This document shows, piece after piece, positions 40,786 to 49,547 of a DNA stretch of 64,000 nucleotides. The translations under genes and the position numbers were made by a program. Positions within the stretch are counted from its first letter, which is position 1, and every line of letters begins with the position of its first letter. Origin of the DNA: Caulochytrium protostelioides (Eukaryota; Chytridiomycota; Caulochytriomycetes; Caulochytriales; Caulochytriaceae); contig ML014169.1 of assembly GCA_003615045.1 (NCBI GenBank), forward strand, positions 1 to 64,000, written 5' to 3'. The notes under the pieces were generated by a model, which was not told the DNA's origin, ran no database searches, and saw nothing but the letters and a program-made list of their open reading frames with translations.

Positions 40786-42446
40786 GGAGGGGGGACACTT
40801 GCGAATATAGGAAGGCACTTGCGAGGGACCTTCGTCGGCCGTGGATGGGAGTGGGGTGACCGCGGGCCGTCTGGCCGGCCGGGGCGGCGCGCTCCCCAAC
40901 ACCATCCATCCATCCATCCATCCATCCACTGACCGCTCAGACCGAGACGCATGCACTATAACGCAACCAAGTCTAAAGCGGCTTCAGGACCCCCAAGACA
41001 CTCAAACACAAGAGCCGTGTAGTCAACGTATACTTGGCAGTCACGGTGGGCGGACCTTCTGTTGTGGTTCTTGCTGAGACGACTCACTAGCCTTCTCGCG
41101 ACCCCCATCCCTTTCGGTAAGCCCATACCCGCGGGCGCCCTCCGCGCTCTCCGAAGCGACACTGCTGCCAGGACGCTGCTGCTACGACGCCGCCGTGATG
41201 CCGAACCTTGTGGCAACAGGCCGGACGGCTGGATCTCTGTCATCCTGCCGTCGCAATGCTGCTCGGCCCGGAGCGCCTTGACTAGACCTCCCAAACAAGA
41301 ACCACGGCCGCTCTCGCTGCTCGCGCGATGTCAGGGCGAGCTCGAACCTCGTCGCCATGAAGGCCGTCACTATCGTCCATCTCGCTCGCCGCCGCCGCCA
41401 GAATGGCCCCCGTTGGCCGGATCCGAGGCCGCTGCGCTGCCCGGCAGAATTGCTGTCCGCGACGTCGCCGTCTCTATGTCGGGGAAAAGGACTTAGCGTC
41501 GTCCCCGGCGCGGTGGTCGTGCGGTCTCGACAGCCCCATGTTTGGGTCTGGTACCGCCTTCTCGGTAGCGATCCTGGCGGGCGCGGTCTGAAGCCGCCAT
41601 CAGCGTGGACACCGTCAATGCGCCTGCTTCGGGGCTTTGTCGGTCTACCGGATCGCAGGTGCTCTTGCTGACGGTATGATGTGCGTTGGCCGGCAACGAC
41701 AGGGGCGTACACGGACCGTCGCGGCTGGATTTTGTCGATGCAACCTTGATCCGGGCCCCATGTCTTGCGCTTGTCAAGACGCTCCGTGGACGTTCTGCCG
41801 CGTGGCTCGACCGTTGACCTTCGTCGTCCAGCCATTCCGGACGGGCGCGATTCATGACGATGACGACCCATCGCGCCCGTTCTGGACAGCACCCGTCCTT
41901 CAGCAGCCTCGTATCAGGCTTGCCTGCCTGCAGCCAGCGGACGATCCTCACGTACGATGTGTGGTTCCGCTCGGTGGCGACGACCTTGTGCGTAGCGGCA
42001 ACGGCCGCGGTTTCGTCTTTCGCTCTGCATCTTCATCAACTGATTTGCTTCGTCGATCAGACGGCACTCTGCCGGACCGCGCTAGGCTCGATCGCCGCTG
42101 AAAGCTGATTTATCGTCGTCGCATGTTTAGCCTAGTGCCACGGCGGCGGCGTGTTGATTGTGCGTGCCGGCTTGATGTTTACCGTGGATCTGACAGGGTC
42201 CGTGGCCGTGCTGGCGATGAAGATGGTGATAGCGTATGCTGCAGCTGGCGGCGTCCGTCTCGTCCTTATCGGCATGCGTCGTACGGCTGTCGAGTTGCGG
42301 TTCTTGTTGTCTATCCGTCCCGAGCGTTCGGATTCACATGTCCGATTCTACATGTCCGTCTCGATCGCAATTCACTGAACTCACCTCGTTTTCTTTATTT
42401 TTCGATGCTTCCAGACTCGTCGTTTGCTCCGTCTCCGTCCGTCACC
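40786..42446. other. Intergenic region upstream of eL6
   Basis: About 1.66 kb without a supportable gene. A CCAT microsatellite is at 40902-40929. Overlapping frames on both strands lack motifs. A frame continuous with eL6 opens at 42123, but the residues before the eL6 start look non-coding. A T-rich run lies at 42380-42405, as expected for a ribosomal-protein 5' UTR. A 5' UTR intron is possible. Confidence 0.45.
40902..40929. repeat. CCAT microsatellite
   Basis: About seven CCAT units in intergenic DNA 120 bp downstream of relic copy 3. Confidence 0.9.
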
Positions 42447-43037
42447 ATGTCCACCCACAAGGAAGTCGCTTTCGCCTCGGGCACCCGCCTGGTCGCCCTC
42501 AACAAGGGCCCCAAGACCTTCCCGGCCGAGGCCGCGCAGATCAAGAAGGCCGCTCGCAGCGTCAACAACGCCGCTAAGCTCCGCAAGTCGATCACCCCGG
42601 GCACCGTCCTCATCCTTGTTGCCGGCCGCTTCGCCGGCAAGCGCGTCGTGTGCTTGTCGCAGCTCGCCTCGGGCACCCTCCTCGTGTCGGGCCCCTTCGC
42701 CATCAACGGCGTGCCCCTCCGCCGCGTGAACCCCGCCTACGTGATCGCCACCTCGACCAAGATCGACATCTCGGGTGTCCAGGTCCCGGCCCACATCAAC
42801 GACGCTTACTTCAAGCGCGCTGAGCAGAAGATCGCCAAGCGCTCGGCTGAGCAGCTCTTCGACTACAAGGCCCTCGCCGCCACCAAGCCCGAGCTCCCGG
42901 CCCAGCGCATTGAGGACCAGAAGATCGTTGACCAGGCCCTCCTTGCCGCGATCAAGAAGGTCGACCTGATGAAGGAGTACCTCAAGGACACCTTCGTCCT
43001 CCCCAAGGGCGTCCCCGTCCACGCCATCAAGTTCTAA
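42447..43037 (+). CDS. RPL6: 60S ribosomal protein eL6
   Basis: 196 residues from ATG 42447 (context GTCACCATGT). The eL6 KOW-like core is intact: LRKSITPGTVLILVAGRFAGKRVV, then LASGTLLVSGPFAINGVPLRRVNPAYVIATSTKIDISGV. After the helical insert come RIEDQKIVDQALLAAIKK and the terminus GVPVHAIKF, which matches fungal and animal eL6 endings. Length fits fungal eL6 (about 175-200). It is a structural protein of the large cytosolic subunit. The frame is open upstream to 42123, but those 108 codons show no eL6 homology and are best read as UTR. Codon use is extreme (mostly C-ending), as expected for a highly expressed gene. The stop is TAA. Confidence 0.97.
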   Translation: MSTHKEVAFASGTRLVALNKGPKTFPAEAAQIKKAARSVNNAAKLRKSITPGTVLILVAGRFAGKRVVCLSQLASGTLLVSGPFAINGVPLRRVNPAYVIATSTKIDISGVQVPAHINDAYFKRAEQKIAKRSAEQLFDYKALAATKPELPAQRIEDQKIVDQALLAAIKKVDLMKEYLKDTFVLPKGVPVHAIKF

Positions 43038-43822
43038 GCGGTCTCCTCATGGTCTTCTAATCTGATGGTGCACTCTTAATATAAACACCGAACAGAGAGA
43101 AAAAAACAGTCATCGAAAGTCGGAGCGAGAGCGACCGGCACAGACTGATATGTCCGAGAGAGAGAGAGGGAGGTGCGCAGAGGGTCTCTAGTCATCGACG
43201 GGTTCGATTCCGCATGCGCCGCAATTGAGGCAGCGGTGATCGGCAGAGAACGGAGATGCGTGGATAGCAGAGCATGGTTGTCTCATCATCAATCGGCGCA
43301 CAGATGCGCCGGTGAAGGGGGCTTTGTGATGGGGAGTCGCGTGGCGCGAGGCGGGCGTGCACGGGCCATCGAGCCCCTGTGCTCGATGGCTCGGGCCAAG
43401 CCACCAAGCTCCCCCGAGGGAAAGGCGCCCGCGGCCGTGCCTGGGGGGTGAGATCGTCTCTGGGGCGCCCACGCGGCCGTTGGATCGACGGCGAGATGAG
43501 GAGACGCAGACGTACGGCGGTCTTCATTCATGCATGAACCCTCCGAGCGTGAGATGTGCGCGGCGTGGTCACGTTGTCGTATGGACGGATGGGGTGTCGT
43601 CGAAAGCCCAGGCGAGCGACGCGTGGCCTTGCGACTCGCTCGGTGTGCATCTCACCCTTCCTGCCGCATACGACGTCTCGCCCCTCTGCCTCCTCGAGCG
43701 GCATCTTCCGTTGATACCGATCTTGCTGCTGCCGCGTCGCTGGGCCTTCACAGCGGCTGGGACGCACCGGTCTGCTGGTTTCCTACCGTTCGGGATTGCG
43801 CGGCCAATCAGCGTGATTCAAG
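43038..43822. other. Intergenic region upstream of sorting nexin
   Basis: The eL6 3' end is AT-rich (43040-43110), followed by a short GA run at 43155-43170. A GGTTCGATTCC box at 43201 looks like a pol III B-box but has no foldable tRNA around it. No gene seen. Confidence 0.45.
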
Positions 43823-46606
43823 ATGGCGTTCTACGGACTGCCTCACGACGACGATGCCAAAGACATGTTCGCATCGTCGGCATGGGCCGACGACAGCGAC
43901 ACGCTCGACCTGACCGCCGCCCAAGCCGCCGCAGCGCGGCCGCCCCCCACCACCCACGCGGCGCCCACGCATCCAGGGAGTGCGAGCGCCATCGCCCCGC
44001 TGGTCGACGACGACGATGACCAACCGGGATGGGGAGCGGGCCACGCGGCCGCCATGCTGGCTAACCCCTTCGCACCGAGTCCCCACGCTGGCCATGCCGA
44101 TGGACTCGTCGACCCCTTTGCTGCGCCGCCGTCAGCGCCGGCTCCCGCGCTGACGGCGGCCACGGGGTCGGAGTTGCTGTCCCCGCACGTGCAGGCCGCC
44201 GCCACTGCCGCGCTGCGGCCCCCCGCGGGGTCGGGCGCCGCGGGCGAGCCAATACCGGCGGCGACGGCGGCGGGTAGGATCCCGCGTATCGCGCCGCGCG
44301 ATCCGTTCGACGCGTCGCAGGGCTCGACGGCGGCGGTCGCCTCGTGGCTCTCGATGGACGCAGACTCAACGGCTGCCGAGGGCAGCGCCCGGAGCACGCC
44401 GCGGCCGACGACGGCAGGCCCGACGCCCGCAGCGGCGGGAGCAGCGTCCACCCCACGTGCCGTGACGATCCATGTGCCAAGCGGGCCCAAGCCGATGGCG
44501 TTGCGGCCCGCGGCCGTCCAGCCGCTTCACGACCCGCTGTCGGCGCTGGGGGGCACGAACGACGAGACGGTGAGCAATGCGGGCGAAAGCGAGAGTATCA
44601 CCGGCATCCAGGAAGGCGTAACGGGCAAGCAGATCTCCCGCTCGAACAGTCTGCGCGGCGAGTGGTACGACCGGATCGGCGCAGTCTCGGAAGAAAATGA
44701 CCAGGCCGCCCATGGCCGCAAGGTAAGCGTTTTGCGAGGCGATCAGCTTGTGCCATCTTCATGTAGGTATGGCGTCTGTCTGCGTTCACCGTACTCATTC
44801 CATGCTGGAGGGCCACTGGCACGCATGACGTCCCTTCATTTGCATTCTGCATAGCTGCCATATGCATCGTCGCTGCGACGCTGGCAGTACCAGATCCAGG
44901 TGACCAACCCGCACAAGGTGGGCGACGCGATCTCGTCGTACATCTTGTATAACGTGATCACGACGACGGACTGCCCCGCCTACCGCCAGCCAACGACCGT
45001 CGTGCATCGGCGGTACCGCGACTTCCTTTGGCTCTACACCCAACTCGCCCATCGCTACCCGGGCGCGATTGTGCCGCCGCCTCCCGAGAAGTCCGCGCTT
45101 GGCCGCTTCGCAGACGACTTTGTCGAGTCTCGCCGCGCCGCCTTGGAGGTCATGCTCAACCGCATCGCGGCCCAGCGGCTCTACGAGGAAGACCCCGACG
45201 TGGTGCTCTTTTTCCAGTCAAACGACTTTGCCGCTGACAGCCGCGCCTCGACGATTGCCGCGCACGCCGCCGAGGAGTCCTTGTACACCGTCTCAGCCGC
45301 CCACGGCGCTGACGGCGCCGCGTCCTCGGCGACGGCCCCAGGCGCGCCGCCAGGCGCCGCGGTCACGGCGGCCCACGGGACCCCCAAGACGCCGCCGGGC
45401 GCACCGCGGCCCGACTCGGCGGCGGCCGTCGCCGAGACGCCCGGCAGCACTAGCACGAACGGTGGGTTCTTCCGCGCGCTCGCCGACACGCTGCGGCTCG
45501 GCTCGATCGGGCGCAGCGCCTCGAGCGCCGAGGCCACGGCGGCGGACGGCGTCAGCGGCGCACCGTCCTCGGCGGCGGCGGCGGCGTCGGGGTTGCCGCT
45601 CTCGCCGTCCGACCTAGGCCGCGGCGCAGCGCCCCACGGCGGCGGCCCGCAGGCGACGCCGGACCCGCACGCACCAAATCCGGACGGCACCGACCCTTAC
45701 CTGACGCACCAGTTCGAGCACCTGCAAGCCCTCGAAGGCCAGCTGCGCCATCTGATGCGGGCGCTCGAGGTGCTGGGCCGGCAGCAGCGGGAGGCACGTG
45801 GCGCGGCGACCGACGTCGCCGTCTCGCTGGATACGCTGGCGCAGGTCCCGCTCGACCCTGTGCTTACGGCGCATCTGGGCGCTGTGGCCGCCATGGTGCT
45901 CAAGACGCACGGCGGTGGCGGCGGCGGCGGCGGCGACGCGGCCGCTCTCTCGCCGACGGCCGGGGGCCACTCGCCGCGCCGGCCAGAGACGGCGGCGACG
46001 GCGGCGGCGGCGGCCGGGCCCATGCCGGAAGCGACCGCCGCCGTCTCTTATCCAGGGGCAGCCACGGCCCCGGGTGGATCGACGCCGACGACGGCGCCGA
46101 CTCCGGCCGCACCGTCGGCGCCGGCGACAACGCCGGTGACGGAGCTGCAGGCGTTGGTGGTCGTGCTCGAAGAGCAGCTGCGGCTGATCGGGAGCGCGCG
46201 CGCGGCGATCGCGGCGCGCGAGAAGATTGTAAAGGCTTGGGAGCTGTCGCGCGCGCAGCTGCAGCGGTCCGGGTCGCCGAGCCTCAGCGTGGGCGGGATG
46301 GCGGTCGCGCCGGCGGCGACGGCGGAGCCAGAGAACGAGACCCGGCGGAGTTTGGAGCGGCAGTGCGCGCTGCTGGCGCGCCAGGCCGAGCGGGCGACGG
46401 TGCTGCTGAAGAGCGAGCTGGCCCGCGTGGACCGGGAAAAGGTCAATGCGGTAGCGCAAGGCATCAAGCAGTACTTGCGGAGTCTGATGGAGGCGGCCCG
46501 CGAGTCGATGGAGGGCTGGACGGCGTTGCGCGATACGATGCGTGCCGAGAAGCCGCTGCCCCTTTTTGAAGACGATTCCGAGCGTGCGCTCGAAGGAGCC
46601 GCTTAG
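43823..46606 (+). CDS. Vps5/SNX1-type sorting nexin (PX-BAR), two exons
   Basis: Exons 43823-44722 and 44855-46606 encode 883 residues. Residues 1-300 are disordered and acidic. The PX domain (about 310-425) has YQIQVTNPHKVGDAI, VVHRRYRDFLWLYTQL, the diagnostic PGAIVPPPPEKSALGRF, then DFVESRRAALEVMLNRIAA and DPDVVLFFQS. The RRYxDF Arg and Tyr bind PtdIns3P. After an Ala/Pro/Ser spacer of about 150 residues, a long helical region (about 600-880; EHLQALEGQLRHLMRALEVL and CALLARQAERATVLLKSELARV) is the BAR domain. Its middle is broken by poly-Gly and Ala-rich inserts. It is the membrane-bending part of retromer in endosome-to-Golgi sorting, with Vps17-like partners. Start ATG 43823, context AAGATGG. 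An orthologue of Vps5/SNX1-2 is likeliest; other SNX-BARs are possible. Confidence 0.88.
44723..44854 (+). other. Intron of sorting nexin gene
   Basis: 132 nt in phase 0, donor CGCAAG|GTAAGC, acceptor GCATAG|CTGCC. A second in-phase acceptor, TGGCAG|TACCAG at 44887/44888, would remove 11 residues (LPYASSLRRWQ). Both give a full PX domain. An 11-residue choice just before the domain could be alternatively spliced. Confidence 0.8.
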
Positions 46607-46639
46607 TCGGTTCCTGTTGGCCCATGGACCTCTTTGTCC

Positions 46640-46640
<1 letters not shown>

Positions 46641-46699
<59 letters not shown>
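46641..46699. repeat. (CT)n microsatellite
   Basis: Almost pure CT dinucleotides, about 29 units, beginning 35 bp after the nexin stop in the 283-bp gap between convergent genes. Confidence 0.95.
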
Positions 46700-46700
<1 letters not shown>

Positions 46701-46889
46701 GTCGTTGCGAGGTGGTATGCCAACAATATGGACTCAATTTCTTTATCTCTGTAGTATAAGTATTTGGATAGAGAGATTTATAGATAGCGATCTATCCTCG
46801 GGATCGCGATGGACCGAAGGAGTCGCTGTCCGACGGCTGCATCATGCCACCCGGACTGGGAGACGGTCCTGACGCTCGCTCGCCTTTCT

Positions 46890-48673
46890 TTACGCACCAA
46901 ACTTGATGCCCTGGGCCAGGGGGATCTGGTCGGAGAAGTTGATGGTGGCGGTCTGGCGACGCATGTATTGCTTCCAGCTATCGCTGCCGCTCTCGCGGCC
47001 GCCGCCGGTCTCCTTCTCGCCGCCGAAGGCGCCACCAATTTCGGCGCCGTTGGTGGGTGCGTTGACGTTGGTGAGCCCGCAGTCGGAGCCGCGCGCACTG
47101 ATCCACTGGAACACGTTGCGCATGTTCATCGTGAACAGCGACGATGAGAGGCCCTGGTGGACGCCGTTGTTGAGCGCGATGGCATCCTCGAGCGTCTCGA
47201 AAGAGGCGGTATGCAGGATGGGCGCAAAGATCTCATTCTGCACCACAGGCGCCTTCGGGTCGATGCGCGTCACGGTCGGCTCGACAAAGTTGCCCGGGCG
47301 GTCCGAGAGCACGCGGCCGCCGAAGAGGATCTCGCCGCCTTGCGCCTTGACTTGGCGGATACCCTCCGCATACGCCTCGACGGCCTGCCGCGTGTGCAGC
47401 GGCCCGCAGAGGTTGCCGTCGACCAAGGGGTCGCCGATCGTCACCTGTGCATATGCCTTGAGCAGCTTCGCCATGAAGGCATCGTAGATCGAGGCCTGGA
47501 CAAAGAGGCGCCGCGTCGTCGTGCAGCGCTGGCCGGCGGTGCCGACGGCCGCGAACAGGGTCGAGCGGACGGCCATCTCGATATCGGCGTCCTCCATCAC
47601 GATGAGTGCATTGTTGCCGCCGAGCTCGAGGAGGCTCTTGCCGAAGCGCTGCTGGACCGTGACGCCGACGTCGCGGCCAACGGCGGTCGAACCCGTGAAC
47701 GAAAGCAGGTCCACGCGCGGGTCGGCGGCCATGGCCTTGCCGACGTCAGCGCCGCCCGACACCAGCGAGCACAGCGCGCCCGGCAGGTTGTTGTTCTCCA
47801 GCACCGTCTGCAGAATCTTCGTGACGGCGACCGACGTCAGCGACGTCGTATGCGCGCCCTTCCAAACCACGGCGTTGCCGCAGATCAGCGCCAGTGCCGA
47901 GTTCCACCCGTAGACGGCGACGGGAAAGTTGAACGCGGAAATCACGCCGACCACGCCGAGCGGGTTGTAGTTTTCCACCAGGTAGTGGCCGGGCCGCTCA
48001 GAGGGCAGGACCTTGCCGCCAATCTGGCGGCTGAGCCCGACCGCGAGGTCCGCGATGTCGATGTACTCCTGAACCTCGCCGACGCCCTCGGCACGGATCT
48101 TGCCCATCTCCAGCGCGACAAGGGCGCCCAGGTCCTCCCGCTTCGCCTGGAGCGCCTCACGCATCTGCCGCACAATCTCGCCACGCTGGGGCGCAGGCGT
48201 CGCGCGCCACATGTCCGTGTGCTTGCGCATCTCATCCAGCACGCGGTCCAGCTCGCCGGGGGTGCCCTGGATGGCAGATTCATACCATCGCATAAAAACA
48301 GACAAGCGAGAAAACCATCGCCATCGATTTCATGGCAACGTATCACGCTGATCGGTGAGAGCTCGGTCATCCAAGGCAGAGAGGGGGATCACGGCGGTGT
48401 CGCGTGGCTGCTTACCGTTCGTACAGCGCCGATCACCTCGTTCGTCGACGGGTTGATGGACTCCACGACGGCGCCCGAACCCTTCCAGGCGCCGTCGTAG
48501 ACGCCGGGCAGCACGTCGCCATCGAGGCCGAGGCGGCGCAAGAGCGGCGCATGGTCGGCCGAGGCGGCGGCGGTGCTCGCGGCGAAGTGCCGCGCGTGGC
48601 CGAAGACCGAGCCACGCGACGCGAGCGGCGTCCGCGCCGCAGCGCGCCAGACCGAGCGGGCGGCCGTCATCAT
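46890..48673 (-). CDS. ALDH7A1: Aldehyde dehydrogenase family 7 (antiquitin), mitochondrial, two exons
   Basis: Exon 1 (48673-48416, 86 codons) starts [20 protein letters not shown], an Arg/Ala-rich presequence. It continues [20 protein letters not shown], the antiquitin N-terminus. Exon 2 (48266-46890) gives the rest, 544 residues in all; the human protein is 539. Diagnostic family-7 blocks are KRxD...[57 protein letters not shown] (base Glu near 300), [15 protein letters not shown] (nucleophile Cys near 334) and [29 protein letters not shown]. The enzyme oxidises alpha-aminoadipic semialdehyde (lysine breakdown) and related aldehydes with NAD. Catalytic residues are present and spaced normally (34 apart). 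The frame is open upstream to 48847, but the presequence supports 48673. Confidence 0.96.
48267..48415 (-). other. Intron of ALDH7A1 gene
   Basis: 149 nt, phase 0. Donor CGAACG|GTAAGC, acceptor CATCCAG|GGCACC. Splicing yields [15 protein letters not shown], matching the 'ARVRQASVADYEETV' spacing of the human enzyme. Confidence 0.85.
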
Positions 48674-49547
48674 CGTGCCGAAACGTCGACAGTATCGGGG
48701 GAAAAAAAAAGGCGAAGAGAAAAATCGACGGGCGATCGGCCGTGGCGTGGAGCGAAGGTGCCGAGGAAGGAGAAGCCGTGCAGTGTTGATGCCGATGGTG
48801 TCGAGGAGGGATGGTCTCGAAGAGGATGATTGGAATCGCGTTGTCACTAGGGTATCGCTTCTGCGCGCGGTGATGCTGCGCTGGCGGATGAAGCTTACCT
48901 TCGAAACTGTCGACGTTCTTATGTGCGACGGGCGTTGATGTTATCAAGATAAGCGTAGCGTCGCCTTCGCCTTCGCGGCGGGGCTGATCACGCGGGCCGC
49001 CGCGCGGGCTGGCCCCGTGGGCACGAGTTGTCTGCAGCGTGGCCTGCACCACGCCCCGTTTGCCCGTCTTGCTTGGAAATGACTTTGCGCTTCCAAGGCC
49101 TAGCTTGAGCCTGACAGCGAGCAAGCAGGCTCTCCAGGTGTTCAGCCGTCGAAGGGGGCTCGCGAACGTAAGGGCTTTGAAATATACTGCTGTAACGCGA
49201 TAAAAAGTGCGAGCGCCAAGTGAGAGCCGTACGGATTGCGCATTCCGGCGAGTATGGCCGTCATTTCGATACTGCGACAAGTACCAACCGTTGGTGGGGT
49301 GAAGCAGAACACGCTGAGCCACATCCAGCAGGAACGCACCGATGTGCGCATCTCTGGGAGCAAGAGATGCAACAGCATATCGCTAATCCAGTTCAATCTT
49401 TCGGTTCCGACCTCGCGGAAGCAACCGATCAGACGTCTACAAAAGAAGGCGCGCCACTTGAGGCCTCTTGAGGTCTCAAAAATATATAAACAGGAACACA
49501 ACAAGAATATACAACGAACTTGTCAAAGATGAAGAATAAGAACCGCT
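48674..49547. other. Intergenic region
   Basis: Upstream of ALDH7A1 and downstream of the next minus-strand gene. A 120-codon minus frame at 49142-49504 has unusual composition (Leu/Cys/Trp-rich) but no motif I recognise. TATATAAA at 49483 may belong to the 3' flank. No gene supported. Confidence 0.4.

Noticed and set aside
40902-40929. CCAT/CCATCC runs as telomere-like repeats
   Set aside because: They are short, scattered and not of the TTAGGG type; ordinary microsatellites explain them.
42123-42446. N-terminal extension of eL6
   Set aside because: No likeness to eL6 N-termini; a strong Kozak ATG lies at 42447 and the extension covers a T-rich leader.
43172-43220. tRNA-like piece: GGTGCGC, a GGTTCGATTCC B-box and ATGCGCC
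   Set aside because: The B-box is perfect and the ends nearly pair, but the T-stem does not pair, and at 49 nt there is no room for D and anticodon arms.
49142-49504. 120-codon minus frame rich in Leu, Cys and Trp, retroelement-like at first sight
   Set aside because: No reverse transcriptase, integrase or other motif, and a competing frame is open on the other strand.
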